Shown here: one piece after another, positions 42,564-52,230 of the stretch
How the letters are laid out: the number at the start of each line of letters is the position of its first letter
Numbering within the stretch: the first letter of the stretch is position 1
NCBI RefSeq assembly: GCF_000718515.1
Contig: NZ_JNZS01000023.1
Location: 30,799-94,798, forward strand
From: Micromonospora parva
GTDB lineage: Bacteria > Actinomycetota > Actinomycetes > Mycobacteriales > Micromonosporaceae
Length of the DNA: 64,000 nucleotides
Direction: 5' to 3'
Program-made: the position numbers and the translations under genes
The notes under the pieces: model-generated
The model's input: the letters and a program-made list of their open reading frames with translations, nothing else
Database searches by the model: none
What the model was told of the DNA's origin: nothing

Positions 42564-43004
42564 TCAGGCCGTGTACGGGTAGGTGGGTGCGCCGCTGGCA
42601 GTGGGCGGCGGCGACGCCGACTCCAGCAGCCGCTCGATCTCCTTGCCGTTGGCGCCGTTACGCGCCTCGGTGTCGCGGAACGCCTTGGCGATCTCCTCGG
42701 TGCCCTCCTTCAGCGCGGCGAGCTTCTGGGAGAGCGTCGTGAGGTGCGCTTCCATGTTCGCAGTGGAGGTCTCCAGGGCCCGCCACTGCATGACGGCGTC
42801 CTCGTACGCGCCGAACGGGGTGCCGTTCGGGACGGTCTGGGCGTTGTTGCTGTCGCCCTTCATCCGCGTCTTGATGCGTTCCATCTCGTATTTGATGGTG
42901 TCGTCGACGTACTGCCTGAGCCGCTCGACGTACGCTGCGGCGGCGTCCAGGTCCTCGACGCTGACGTGCAGATCGCCGATGCTCGGCGGCGGGATGCTCC
43001 CCAT
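42564..43004 (-). CDS. PE-like/ESX helical protein
   Basis: 146 residues, largely helical: DLHVSVEDLDAAAAYVERLRQYVDDTIKYE, then AVMQWRALETSTANMEAHLTTLSQKLAALKEGTEEIAKAF. The helical hairpin and DLDAAAAYVERL resemble small T7SS partners, but no strict WXG is seen. It is first in the leftward unit with a very good GGGGGAGGAA ribosome site before ATG 43004. Likely pairs with the adjacent WXG/PPE-like protein. Family assignment is from shape and context. Confidence 0.7.
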   Translation of the reverse strand: MGSIPPPSIGDLHVSVEDLDAAAAYVERLRQYVDDTIKYEMERIKTRMKGDSNNAQTVPNGTPFGAYEDAVMQWRALETSTANMEAHLTTLSQKLAALKEGTEEIAKAFRDTEARNGANGKEIERLLESASPPPTASGAPTYPYTA

Positions 43005-43167
43005 GCGATTCCTCCCCCGTCCCCGACCCGCCGGGTCGGTCCATGTCAGACGCAGCGTATCGAGTCTGACCTAGGCGGGGCAGCCCCAGCCACCACCACG
43101 TGGTACAGATGACGGCCGATCCCGGTGGGTCCGGTGCGGGCGACAGCGCGGCGAGGCCCTGACAACG

Positions 43168-43198
43168 CCAACGGGCCCGCGAGACGTGGGCCCGTTGG
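43168..43198 (-). terminator. Terminator of TIGR03960 gene
   Basis: CCAACGGGCCCGC (43168-43180) pairs with GTGGGCCCGTTGG (43186-43198) with one wobble and a 5-nt loop. It separates the radical SAM gene from the ESX-like module. Confidence 0.8.
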
Positions 43199-43252
43199 AA
43201 AACATGTCGGATGTGGAGGGTGGTCGGGCGCCGCCAGCCGGCGGCAGCCTGG

Positions 43253-45247
43253 TCAGGGGTGCGAGTGGCCCGACGGAACCTTCATGCCGTTGCCGCCCAG
43301 CGGCGTGAGCGGCAGCAGCTTCTTGCCGGTGGGGCCGATCTGGATCTCGGTGTCCATCGACGGGCAGACGCCGCAGTCGAAGCAGGGCGTCCACCGGCAG
43401 TCGTCCTGCTCGAACCCGCTCACCGAGTCCTGCCAGTCCTGCCAGAGCCAGTCCTTGTCCAGGCCCGAGTCGAGGTGGTCCCAGGGCAGGACCTCCAGCT
43501 CGTCGCGCTGACGGGTGGTGAACCAGTCGAGGTCCACCCCGTACGCGGGCAGCGTCTCGGCCGCCGCGTCCACCCACCGCTGGTACGAGAAGTGCTCGCT
43601 CCACCCGTCGAACCGGCCGCCGTTCTCCCAGACCTTGCGGATGACCGAGCCGACCCGGCGGTCACCTCTGGAGAGCAGCCCTTCGATGAGGGACGGCTCG
43701 CCGTCGTGGTAGCGGTAGCCAATGGCCCGGCCCAGCGAGCGGTCCGCGTTGATGGCCTGCTTGAGGATCTTGAGCCGGTGGTCGATGACCTCCGGACGGT
43801 CCATCGCCGCCCACTGGAACGGGGTGTGCGGCTTCGGCACGAACCCGCCGATCGAGACCGTGCAGCGGATGTCCTTGGAGCCGGTCGCGGCGCGGCCGGC
43901 CCTGATCACCTCGTGGGCCATCTCCGCGATCTCGAGGACGTCCTCGTCGGTCTCGGTGGGCAGGCCGCACATGAAGTAGAGCTTCACCTGTCGCCAGCCG
44001 TTGGTGTACGCGGTGACGACTGTCCGGATCAGGTCTTCCTTCGACACCATCTTGTTGATGACCTTGCGGATCCGCTCCGACCCGCCCTCCGGGGCGAAGG
44101 TCAGGCCGGTACGCCGACCATTGCGGGACAGCTCCTGCGCGAGGTCGATGTTGAAGGCGTCCACCCGGGTCGACGGCAGCGACAGCGAGACGTTCGTGCC
44201 CTCGTACTGCTGGGCGAGGCCGGAGCACATGTCGCCGATCTCGGAGTGGTCCGCCGAGGAGAGCGACAGCAGGCCGACCTCGGAGAAGCCGGAGAACTCC
44301 AGACCCTCGCGGACCATCTGCCCGACAGTGGTGATCGACCGCTCCCGCACCGGCCGGGTGATCATCCCGGCCTGGCAGAACCGGCAACCCCGGGTGCAGC
44401 CCCGGAAGATCTCCACCGCGTACCGCTCGTGCACCGTCTCGGCCAGCGGCACGAGGGGCTTCTTCGGGTACGGCCAGGCGTCCAGGTCCATCGTCGTGCG
44501 CTTGTGCACCCGGAACGGCACGTCCGCCCGGTTCGGCACGACCCGCTGGATCCGGCCGTCGGGCAGGTAGTCGACGTCGTAGAAGCGCGGCACGTAGACG
44601 CTCTCGGTGCGGGCCAGCCGCAGCAGCAGCTCGTCGCGGCCACCCGGGGAGCCCTCGGCCTTCCACTCCCGGACGATCGCGGTGATCTCCAGGACCGCCT
44701 CCTCACCGTCGCCGAGCACCGCGGCGTCGATGAAGTCGGCGATCGGCTCCGGGTTGAACGCGGCGTGCCCACCGGCCACGATCACCGGGTCGGCGTCGGT
44801 GCGGTCGGCGGACAGCATCGGGATGCCGGCCAGGTCGATCGCGGTGAGCATGTTGGTGTAGCCCAGCTCGGTGGAGAAGGAGATGCCGAACACGTCGAAG
44901 CCGCGCACCGACCGGTGCGCGTCGACGGTGAACTGCGGCACGCCGTGCGTGCGCATCAGCGTCTCCAGGTCCGGCCAGACCGCGTACGTCCGCTCGGCGA
45001 GGGTGTCGGGCAGTTCGTTGAGCACCTCGTAGAGGATCTGCACGCCCTGGTTGGGCAGGCCCACCTCGTACGCGTCGGGATACATCAGCGCCCAGCGCAC
45101 GGTGGCGGCGTCCCAGTCCTTCGTGACCGCACCCAACTCGCCACCGACGTACTGGATGGGCTTGGAGACCTGGGGCAGCAGCGGCTCGAGCTGGGACCAC
45201 ACGGAATTGGTCGCGGCCGCGCGCGGCGTCGTGGACGGGGCACTCAT
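43253..45247 (-). CDS. TIGR03960 family B12-binding-type radical SAM protein
   Basis: 664 residues. A cobalamin-binding-like N-terminal domain (ALMYPDAYEVGLPNQGVQILY, later GGHAAFNPEPIADFIDAAVLGDGEE) precedes a radical SAM core with the cluster motif CTRGCRFC and FRGCTRG. The C-terminus has a second Cys-rich stretch (CRWTPCFDCGVC). The family is paired with TIGR03936 proteins. ATG at 45247 (MSAPSTTP) is preferred over a TTG three codons earlier. The reaction is not established. Confidence 0.92.
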   Translation of the reverse strand: MSAPSTTPRAAATNSVWSQLEPLLPQVSKPIQYVGGELGAVTKDWDAATVRWALMYPDAYEVGLPNQGVQILYEVLNELPDTLAERTYAVWPDLETLMRTHGVPQFTVDAHRSVRGFDVFGISFSTELGYTNMLTAIDLAGIPMLSADRTDADPVIVAGGHAAFNPEPIADFIDAAVLGDGEEAVLEITAIVREWKAEGSPGGRDELLLRLARTESVYVPRFYDVDYLPDGRIQRVVPNRADVPFRVHKRTTMDLDAWPYPKKPLVPLAETVHERYAVEIFRGCTRGCRFCQAGMITRPVRERSITTVGQMVREGLEFSGFSEVGLLSLSSADHSEIGDMCSGLAQQYEGTNVSLSLPSTRVDAFNIDLAQELSRNGRRTGLTFAPEGGSERIRKVINKMVSKEDLIRTVVTAYTNGWRQVKLYFMCGLPTETDEDVLEIAEMAHEVIRAGRAATGSKDIRCTVSIGGFVPKPHTPFQWAAMDRPEVIDHRLKILKQAINADRSLGRAIGYRYHDGEPSLIEGLLSRGDRRVGSVIRKVWENGGRFDGWSEHFSYQRWVDAAAETLPAYGVDLDWFTTRQRDELEVLPWDHLDSGLDKDWLWQDWQDSVSGFEQDDCRWTPCFDCGVCPSMDTEIQIGPTGKKLLPLTPLGGNGMKVPSGHSHP

Positions 45248-45354
45248 GATGCCCAAGGGTACGCGTTCGCCCGGCGCGGATCGCGCGCACGCCCGATCGG
45301 CGGTGGTGGCGGCGCGGTACTAACCTCGGATCGGCGCGAGAGGAGATTGCCGCG

Positions 45355-46668
45355 ATGCCGGACCCCCAGCCGGGAGCACGGCCGGCCGACGGGAGCACCC
45401 CGGGCACCGAGCCGGAGCGGGACCCGGCGGTCGCCGACGAGCCGACCTCCCCACCCGTACCCCGGACCCAGCCGGACCGCTCGGAACAGCCGGACCCCTC
45501 GGACCAGCCGGACAAGCCGAAACCACCGACCCAGCCGGACCCCCCGGACCCCTCGGGCCAGCCGGACCCGCCGGACGAGCCGGAACCTGCCGCCACCGCG
45601 GAGGTCCCGGCGCCCAGGTGGAGCGGTTCGGCTCCGGTGCCGCCGCCGCTGCCCCGCCGGGCCGCCTGGGGCGAGTCGGCCGAGCCGACCCCTGTCCCGC
45701 CGGTCTCCGTCGGGCCGCCCGAGCACCAGACGCCCGTCGACCCGTGGGCCGGCGTGGACACCGGCGGCTGGGACCTGCCCTCCGCCGAGCTGCCGCCGCT
45801 GCCACCGACGTTGTCGTACCCGGCGCCGCCGGAGACCCGGCAGTGGTCCTCCGGGCCGCCCGCTCCCCCGGTCGGGCCGTATCCGGTGTCGCCGTCGGCC
45901 CCGATCGCACCGCGGGCCGTCGGACCTGTGGCGCCGCCGCCGGCCGCCCCGAGCGCGCCGCGAGCCGCCGGACCCATGGTGCCGGCCCGACCGATGTCGC
46001 CACCCGCGCCGCCGAAGGTGCCCAAGCAGCGCCGGGGCAAGCGGTTCACCGCGTCACCGCCCGCCCCGCCGCCGGGCTGGCAGGCGCCCAAGGGGTACGT
46101 GCCGGTCCCGGTCCGCCGACGACGCCGCTGGCCGTGGCTGCTGCTGCTCACGCTGGCCTGCTGCTGTGGCTGCCCCGCCTACTACGGGTTCCCGATCTCG
46201 GCCCAGTACCCGGCGCGGGCGGCACTGCCCGTCCAGGTGAACGACCTCAGCCTGCGCCAGGACAACCGCAGCACCGAGACCGCCAAGAAGTTGGAGAACG
46301 AGGTACGCAAGGAACACTGGCTGGCCGAGGACACCTTCGCCGGCGTCTACGCCACGACGAGCGGCAAGCGGGTGACGGTCTTCGGCGGCACCGGCTTCCG
46401 GTTCAGTCCGGAGTCGGACGCGGAGGCCGAGATCAGCCGGCTCACCGATCGGTACGCGCTGAGCGCCCCGGAGAGCGTGGACACCGGTGTCCGGGGCCGG
46501 CACGAACGATGCGCTGTGGGTAGCGCCGACGGCAGTGACGTGGTGGTCTGCACGTCGGTCGACCACGGCAGCATCGCCACCGGCGTGTTCACCCGACTCT
46601 CGGTGGCCGACAGCGCCGACCTGCTGGCCAGCCTGCGCGCCCAGATCGTCCAGCCCGAACGGGGCTGA
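45355..46668 (+). CDS. Proline-rich single-pass membrane protein with C-terminal C-x12-C-x3-DHGS domain
   Basis: 437 residues. Residues 1-250 are disordered, proline-rich and acidic (repeats of PDPSDQPDK, QPDPPDPSGQ). A basic patch RRRRRWPW leads into a membrane segment (about 262-280, with a CCCGC run), and the extracytoplasmic C-terminal domain follows. This domain (VYATTSGKRVTVFGG, then CAVGSADGSDVVVCTSVDHGS and DLLASLRAQI) is clearly shared with the protein at 63141-63827. ATG with GAGAGGAG 7 nt upstream. Long proline tail may scaffold cytoplasmic partners. No named family recognised. Confidence 0.8.
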   Translation: MPDPQPGARPADGSTPGTEPERDPAVADEPTSPPVPRTQPDRSEQPDPSDQPDKPKPPTQPDPPDPSGQPDPPDEPEPAATAEVPAPRWSGSAPVPPPLPRRAAWGESAEPTPVPPVSVGPPEHQTPVDPWAGVDTGGWDLPSAELPPLPPTLSYPAPPETRQWSSGPPAPPVGPYPVSPSAPIAPRAVGPVAPPPAAPSAPRAAGPMVPARPMSPPAPPKVPKQRRGKRFTASPPAPPPGWQAPKGYVPVPVRRRRRWPWLLLLTLACCCGCPAYYGFPISAQYPARAALPVQVNDLSLRQDNRSTETAKKLENEVRKEHWLAEDTFAGVYATTSGKRVTVFGGTGFRFSPESDAEAEISRLTDRYALSAPESVDTGVRGRHERCAVGSADGSDVVVCTSVDHGSIATGVFTRLSVADSADLLASLRAQIVQPERG

Positions 46669-46677
46669 GCCGCGCCC

Positions 46678-47367
46678 TCAGGCGTCGCGGGTCGGGTCCG
46701 GGTGGGCCCGCGGCGGGGCGTAGCGCGGCACGTACTCCTGGCCGGTGAGCTTCTGGATCTCACTCATCAGCTCGTCGGTCATCTGCCGTAGCGAGGTGCG
46801 ATCGTCCGGCCGGCCGGTGAAGTCCAGCGGCTTGCCGAACCGGACCGTGATCTTGGCAGCGCCCGGCCGGGGCACCCGGGCGCCGATCGGCTGCGCCTTG
46901 TCCGTACCGATCATGCCGACCGGGATGATCGGCACGCCGGCCGAGATGGCCAGCCGGGCCGCGCCGGTACGCCCCCGGTAGAGCTTGCCGTCCGGCGAGC
47001 GGGTGCCCTCCGGGTAGACCACCACCAGGTCACCGCCCTTGAGCGCCGGGATCGCCGCGTCGAACGCGGACAGCGCCGCCCGACCGCCGGCCCGCTCGAC
47101 CGGGATCGCGCCCAGGCCGGTGAGCACGAACTTGGAGATCGCGCCCTTCACGCCGGCGCCCTTGAAGTACTCCGACTTCGCCCAGAACGCCAGGTGCCGG
47201 GGCACGACGGTGCCGAGGAACAGCTCGTCGGCCACCGAGAGATGGTTGCCGGCGAAGATCGCGCCGCCGGTCTCCGGCACGTGTTCCAGACCCTCCACGG
47301 TCGGGCGGAACGCCACCCGCAGCGTGGGCGCCACGGTCAGCTTGCCGATGGTGTAGAGCAGGGGCAC
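46678..47367 (-). CDS. 1-acylglycerol-3-phosphate acyltransferase (PlsC-like)
   Basis: 229 residues. PlsC motifs are present in order: NHLSVADELF (HX4D, block I), GAIPVERAGGRAAL (block II), VYPEGTRSPDG (block III) and VPIIPVGMIG (block IV). The enzyme would acylate lysophosphatidate in membrane lipid synthesis. I chose GTG at 47367, because GGAGGACCA directly precedes it; the frame extends 19 codons further to a weak GTG. Downstream of ileS but behind a terminator, so probably separately transcribed. Confidence 0.92.
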   Translation of the reverse strand: MPLLYTIGKLTVAPTLRVAFRPTVEGLEHVPETGGAIFAGNHLSVADELFLGTVVPRHLAFWAKSEYFKGAGVKGAISKFVLTGLGAIPVERAGGRAALSAFDAAIPALKGGDLVVVYPEGTRSPDGKLYRGRTGAARLAISAGVPIIPVGMIGTDKAQPIGARVPRPGAAKITVRFGKPLDFTGRPDDRTSLRQMTDELMSEIQKLTGQEYVPRYAPPRAHPDPTRDA

Positions 47368-47410
47368 TGGTCCTCCGGCAGATGAGGTGCGAGCGGGCGG
47401 TGTCACGGTA

Positions 47411-47455
47411 GCGGACGCCGCCACACCCCGCAGACGGAGGTGCGGCGGCGTCCGC
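47411..47455 (-). terminator. Terminator of ileS
   Basis: GCGGACGCCGCC (47411-47422) and its perfect complement (47444-47455), 8 bp past the ileS stop. Confidence 0.8.
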
Positions 47456-47463
47456 CCCGCGTG

Positions 47464-50400
47464 CTACGACCGGCGGACGGTGACCGTGACCCGCTCGCCC
47501 TCGCCGACCTCGCCGGCGAAGCCGTCGAGGCCCTCGGCGAAGTCCACCGAGTCGGCCAGGACCTCGCCGGCCACGAAGTCGAGGTACCCCGCCACCGCCG
47601 CGCGTACCTCGTCGGACGCCGACACCGACACCACGATCCGGTCCGAGACGTCCAGGTCGGCGTCCCGGCGGGCCTGCTGCACCACCCGCACCACGTCGCG
47701 GGCCAGCCCCTCGGCGGCCAGCTCCGGGGTGACGTCGGTGTCCAGCACCACCACGCCCTCGCCGCCGGGCAGCGGGGCGGAGTGCTCGGCGTCGGCCGCG
47801 ATCAGGCGCAGCTCGTACTCGCCCTCGGCGAGGGTGACACCGGCGGCCACCGGGGCGCCGTCGACCAGCTCCCAGTCACCGGCCTTGACCGCCTTGATCA
47901 CCTGCTGCACCTGCTTGCCGACGCGCGGGCCGAGGGCCCGGGGCACCACCGTCAACACCTGCTCGCAGTACGCGGACAGCTCCGCGCTGAACTCCACCGT
48001 CTTCACGTTGACCTCGTCGGCGACCAGGTCGGCGAACGGGCGCAACTGCTCCGCCGCCGGCGAGGCCACTGTCAGCGTCGACAGCGGCAGGCGCACCCGC
48101 AGCCCCTTGGCCTTGCGCAGCGACAGCGCCGCCGAGGCGACCGCCCGCACGTTGTCCATCGCGGCGACGAGGTCGTGGTCGGCCGGGAACTCCTCCGCCG
48201 AGGGCCAGTCGGTCAGGTGCACCGACCGCTCACCGGTGAGCCCACGCCAGATCTCCTCCGCGGTCAGCGGCGCGAGCGGCGCCACCACCCGGCAGAGCGT
48301 CTCCAGCACCGTCGACAGGGTGTCGAACGCGTCGGCGTCACCGGACCAGAACCGGTCCCGGGACCGGCGCACGTACCAGTTGGTCAGCGCGTCCAGGTAG
48401 GACCGGACGGTGGCGCAGGCGCCGGAGATGTCGTAGGCGTCCATCTGCGCGCCGACCGTCGACACCAGCTCGTTCGTCTTCGCCAGGATGTACCTGTCGA
48501 GCAGATGGGTGGAGTCGGTGCGCCGCCGCGCCTGATACCCGTCAGCGTTGGCGTAGAGCGTGAAGAAGTACCAGACGTTCCACAGCGGCAGCAGCACCTG
48601 GCGTACCGCGTCGCGGATCAGCGTCTCGGTCACCGCCATGTCCCCGCCGCGCAGCACCGGCGACGACATCAGCATCCAGCGCATCGCGTCCGAGCCGTAC
48701 GAGTCGAAGACGTGGTAGACGTCCGGGTAGTTGCGCAGGCTCTTGGACATCTTGCGCCCGTCCGAGCCGAGCAGGATGCCGTGGCTCAGGCAGTTGCGGA
48801 ACGCCGGCCGGTCGAACAGCGCGGTGGCCAGCACGTGCATCGTGTAGAACCAGCCGCGGGTCTGCCCGATGTACTCGACGATGAAGTCACCCGGGTAGTG
48901 GTGCTCGAACCAGTCCGCGTTCTCGAACGGGTAGTGCACCTGGGCGAACGGCATCGAACCGGACTCGAACCAGCAGTCCAGCACCTCCGGCACCCGGCGC
49001 ATCATCGACTGACCGCTCGGGTCGTCCGGGTTGGGGCGGACCAGGTCGTCCACTTCGGGCCGGTGCAGGTCGGTCAGGCGTACGCCGAAGTCCCGCTCGA
49101 TGTCGGCGAGGGAGCCGTAGACGTCCAGGCGCGGGTAGTTCGGGTCGTCGGACTTCCACACCGGGATCGGCGAGCCCCAGAACCGGTTACGGCTGATCGA
49201 CCAGTCCCGGGCGTTGGCCAGCCACTTGCCGAACGAGCCGTCCTTGATGTGCGCCGGCGTCCAGTTGATCTCCTGGTTCAGCTCGACCATCCGGTCCCGG
49301 AACTTCGTCACGGCGACGAACCACGACGAGACCGCCTTGTAGACCAGCGGGGTGTCACAGCGCCAGCAGTGCGGGTACGAGTGGGTGTAGGTGTCCTGCT
49401 TGAGCACCACCCCCCGGTCCTTCAGCTCCCGGATCACCGGCTTGTTGACGTCGAAGACCTGCTCACCCTGGTACGGCGGAACCAGCGCGGTGAAGCGGGT
49501 GTGGTCGTCCACGGTGACGATGGTGGGGATGCCGGCGGCGTTGCAGACGTTCTGGTCGTCCTCACCGAAGGCCGGGGCCAGGTGCACGATCCCGGTGCCG
49601 TCCTCGGTGGTGACGAACTCCGCGCCGAGCACCTGGTAGGCGTTCTCCCCGGCCTGCTCGACGAGGAAGTCGAACAGCGGCGTGTAGCGGCGTCCGACCA
49701 GGTCCCGGCCGTACACGGTGCCGACCTGCTCGAACCCGTCCAGTTCCTTGGCGTACGCGGCCAGCCGCGCCGCCCCGACCACGAACCGCTCGCCCTCGCG
49801 CTCCAGGACCGCGTACTCGATGTCCGGGCCGACGGCGAGCGCCAGGTTCGACGGCAGGGTCCACGGCGTGGTGGTCCAGACGCCCAGCTTGACCGGCCCG
49901 CGCACCAGCTCCGGGGCGGACTCGTCGGCGGTCAGCTCGAACCACACCGACAGGGTGGGGTCGTGCCGGTCCCGGTAGACGTCGTCCATCCGGGTCTCTG
50001 TGTTCGACAGCGGCGTCTCGCAGCGCCAGCAGTACGCCAGCACCCGGAAACCCTCGTAGATCAGACCCTTGTCGTGCAGGGTCTTGAAGGCCCACATGAC
50101 GCTCTCCATGTAGTCCAGGTCGAGGGTCTTGTAGTCGTTGGTGAAGTCGACCCAGCGGGCCTGCCGGTTGATGTACCGCTCCCAGTCCTGGGTGAACTCC
50201 AGCACCGAGGTCCGGCAGGCCTCGTTGAACCGGGCCACGCCCAGGTCGATGATCTCCGCCTTGCTGGTGATGCCGAGCTGCTTCTCGGCCACCACCTCGG
50301 CGGGCAGGCCGTGGCAGTCCCACCCGAAGCGCCGCTCGACGTGCCGGCCGCGCATGGTCTGGTAGCGCGGCACCACGTCCTTGACGTAGCCGGTGAAGAG

Positions 50401-50610
50401 GTGACCGTAGTGCGGCAGACCGTTGGCGAAGGGCGGGCCGTCGTAGAAGACGTACTCGTTCTTACCGTCGGTGCCGGCGGGACGGGCCTCGACGCTGGCC
50501 TCGAAGGTCTTGTCGGCCGTCCAGTGCTCCAGCACCCGGCGCTCGACCGCGGGCAGGTCCGGGCTCGCCGGCACACCGGCGGCGGTCGGGTCGTGCAACG
50601 GATAGGCCAT
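47464..50610 (-). CDS. ileS: Isoleucyl-tRNA synthetase
   Basis: 1048-residue class I synthetase. The HIGH-type motif is HYGH at 67-70, KMSKS lies at 620-624 (GRKMSKS), the editing domain includes [12 protein letters not shown], and the anticodon-binding and C-terminal domains are complete. Length and the HYGH form fit the eukaryote-like IleS2 type, which is often less sensitive to mupirocin; this is an inference. ATG with AGGAG 9 nt upstream. Expression is controlled by the T-box leader directly upstream. Confidence 0.97.
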   Translation of the reverse strand: MAYPLHDPTAAGVPASPDLPAVERRVLEHWTADKTFEASVEARPAGTDGKNEYVFYDGPPFANGLPHYGHLFTGYVKDVVPRYQTMRGRHVERRFGWDCHGLPAEVVAEKQLGITSKAEIIDLGVARFNEACRTSVLEFTQDWERYINRQARWVDFTNDYKTLDLDYMESVMWAFKTLHDKGLIYEGFRVLAYCWRCETPLSNTETRMDDVYRDRHDPTLSVWFELTADESAPELVRGPVKLGVWTTTPWTLPSNLALAVGPDIEYAVLEREGERFVVGAARLAAYAKELDGFEQVGTVYGRDLVGRRYTPLFDFLVEQAGENAYQVLGAEFVTTEDGTGIVHLAPAFGEDDQNVCNAAGIPTIVTVDDHTRFTALVPPYQGEQVFDVNKPVIRELKDRGVVLKQDTYTHSYPHCWRCDTPLVYKAVSSWFVAVTKFRDRMVELNQEINWTPAHIKDGSFGKWLANARDWSISRNRFWGSPIPVWKSDDPNYPRLDVYGSLADIERDFGVRLTDLHRPEVDDLVRPNPDDPSGQSMMRRVPEVLDCWFESGSMPFAQVHYPFENADWFEHHYPGDFIVEYIGQTRGWFYTMHVLATALFDRPAFRNCLSHGILLGSDGRKMSKSLRNYPDVYHVFDSYGSDAMRWMLMSSPVLRGGDMAVTETLIRDAVRQVLLPLWNVWYFFTLYANADGYQARRRTDSTHLLDRYILAKTNELVSTVGAQMDAYDISGACATVRSYLDALTNWYVRRSRDRFWSGDADAFDTLSTVLETLCRVVAPLAPLTAEEIWRGLTGERSVHLTDWPSAEEFPADHDLVAAMDNVRAVASAALSLRKAKGLRVRLPLSTLTVASPAAEQLRPFADLVADEVNVKTVEFSAELSAYCEQVLTVVPRALGPRVGKQVQQVIKAVKAGDWELVDGAPVAAGVTLAEGEYELRLIAADAEHSAPLPGGEGVVVLDTDVTPELAAEGLARDVVRVVQQARRDADLDVSDRIVVSVSASDEVRAAVAGYLDFVAGEVLADSVDFAEGLDGFAGEVGEGERVTVTVRRS

Positions 50611-50850
50611 CGGGGGTCGCTCTCCTCGCAGCTCACTCAACGTGGGTCTGCGAGGACGAACCGTCCGGGTACGCCGACGACGGCGCTCCCGGGTGGCCCG
50701 CGGTACCACCCCGCTTGGCGGTCAGGATCGACCGCCCGCTCATTGCCGGCTGTGACGGGCCGCACCCGTCCGGTTCTACTGGGCCGGTCGCCCGGCTGTT
50801 CTTCCGGAGGCTCACCGGTGATGGCCGGGTCATCGCCTTACGGTGCTCAA
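50611..50850 (-). promoter_or_regulatory. T-box leader (translational type) for ileS
   Basis: The leftward leader contains the T-box core GGGTGGTACCGCGG (complement of 50699-50713), whose UGGU can pair with the ACCA end of tRNA-Ile. An Ile specifier AUC sits in GGCCATCACCGG, with the codon at 50820-50822. Near the start codon TCCTCGCAG (complement 50648-50656) pairs over nine bases with CTGCGAGGA (complement 50623-50631), which contains the Shine-Dalgarno sequence. There is no U-run terminator, so translation rather than transcription is probably regulated. Confidence 0.88.
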
Positions 50851-50916
50851 CGATACAAGACCCGCACCCCACCCCACCGCCGAGTGACGCGCGCTCCGGC
50901 ACCCTAGGCTGACCGG

Positions 50917-51936
50917 GTGATCCGGATCGAGTTGGACGAGCCGACCCTGTCCCGCACCCGGATCGCCACCAGCCCGCTCTGGGAGGTGCTGACCAGCCTG
51001 TTCGTGCTGCACCGCCATCCGGTGCAGGCGCCCTGGCCGTACACCGCCTGGGCGCGGCACGCACGGCGGGTGCTCGACGAGGTGCCGGCGACCGCGCCGG
51101 CCCGGCTGCTGACCGTCGGCCTACCCGCACCGGACTTCCTCAGCCCGATCCCCACGTCGGCCGCGCCGACCCTGGCCGACCAGCTCGCCGAGCTGCGCGC
51201 GACGCCGGCTGAGGTGATCGCCGAGCAGATCCCCCACTACTACCAGCCGGACGACCTGCCGGAGTGGCTCCGCCCGTTCGTCACGGACCGGCGGGCCGCC
51301 CTGGAGCGACTCGCCGACGGCATCGAGGCGTACTGGGACGCGGCCATCGCACCGTGGTGGCCGGCGATGCAGGCGGCGCTGGACGAGGAGGTGCTGCACC
51401 GGGCCCGGGCGCTCGCCGCGTACGGTCCGGACGCGCTGCTGGCCGACCTGCACGAGCGGGTGCGCTGGGACAAGCCGGTGCTGACGCTGGTGAAGCCGTC
51501 GGAGCAGGAGTTCACGGCGGTGAACCAGCGGCTGCTGCTGATTCCCCTGGTCTTCGCGCAGGGAGCACTCATCTGCGCCACCGACCATCCGGAGATCATC
51601 GCCGTCTCCTACCAGGCGCGCGGGGCGGTGGTGCTCGCCGAGGGTGGGCCGACCTCGACGGCCCGGACGACACCGGTCACGGACCGGCTGGCGATGCTGG
51701 TCGGCCGAGGTCGTGCCCAGGTGCTGCGGGCGCTGGCGCGGCCAGCCACCACCGCTGGCCTCGCGGCCGCTCTGGGGCTCGCCCCGAGCACGGTGTCGGA
51801 GCAGCTCTCCGCGCTGCTGGCCGCCGGTGTGGTGCATCGTCGCCGGGTGGGCCGGCGGGTGTTGTACGGCCTGGAACCGGCCGGTCTGGCACTGGTACAG
51901 CTCGTCGGTGACGAGCCGGCGGACGCCTCGGCCTGA
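50917..51936 (+). CDS. DUF5937/ArsR-type transcriptional regulator
   Basis: 339 residues. A long N-terminal domain (LSRTRIATSPLWEVLTSLFVLHRHP) matches the DUF5937 family; the last 80 residues form an ArsR-type winged helix (RAQVLRALARPATTAGLAAALGLAPSTVSEQLSALLAAGVVHRRRVGRRVLYGL). A TAGGCT hexamer ends 6 nt before the GTG, so the transcript is probably leaderless. Divergent from ileS. Target unknown; the ABC relic just downstream may be the remnant of a once-linked transporter, as such regulators often sit with them. Confidence 0.85.
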   Translation: MIRIELDEPTLSRTRIATSPLWEVLTSLFVLHRHPVQAPWPYTAWARHARRVLDEVPATAPARLLTVGLPAPDFLSPIPTSAAPTLADQLAELRATPAEVIAEQIPHYYQPDDLPEWLRPFVTDRRAALERLADGIEAYWDAAIAPWWPAMQAALDEEVLHRARALAAYGPDALLADLHERVRWDKPVLTLVKPSEQEFTAVNQRLLLIPLVFAQGALICATDHPEIIAVSYQARGAVVLAEGGPTSTARTTPVTDRLAMLVGRGRAQVLRALARPATTAGLAAALGLAPSTVSEQLSALLAAGVVHRRRVGRRVLYGLEPAGLALVQLVGDEPADASA

Positions 51937-51997
51937 GCATTCGGCTCGATCCGAATCCGTTTCCCACCCGTCCCCGTCGCTCCTAGCCTGCGGATCA

Positions 51998-52123
51998 CAG
52001 CGTCGTAAGGTCCAGGCGGTCCGCGGCGTCGACCTGACGGTCGGCAACGGGGAGCTGTTCGGCCTGCCCGGGCCGAACGGCGCTGGCAAGACCGGCACCC
52101 AACCATTGTTGATCAAGGAGTTG
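51998..52123 (+). pseudogene. Relic of an ABC transporter ATPase (Walker A region)
   Basis: A short stretch reads RKVQAVRGVDLTVGNGELFG and LPGPNGAGKTGTQPLLIKEL. This is the N-terminal beta-strand and Walker A of a DrrA-like ABC ATPase, but the normal FLGPNGAGKTTT is altered, no start exists and the rest of the domain is missing. The residue pattern fails after position 52123, where GATCAAGGAG-type intergenic sequence begins. A truncated gene, probably a deletion scar. Confidence 0.75.
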
Positions 52124-52230
52124 TCGCCCCGCTCGACGGCTCGGGGTCACGGGGAGGGTGGCGTTCCGGAGCGAGGCGGCGTCAGAGAGCCGCCTTGACG
52201 CGTTGTGTGCCGCTCCCCAGAATTCAGCGG

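Noticed and set aside
47440..50907. 1155-codon plus-strand frame opposite ileS
   Set aside because: Antisense shadow of ileS and its T-box leader; the minus-strand synthetase has all motifs.
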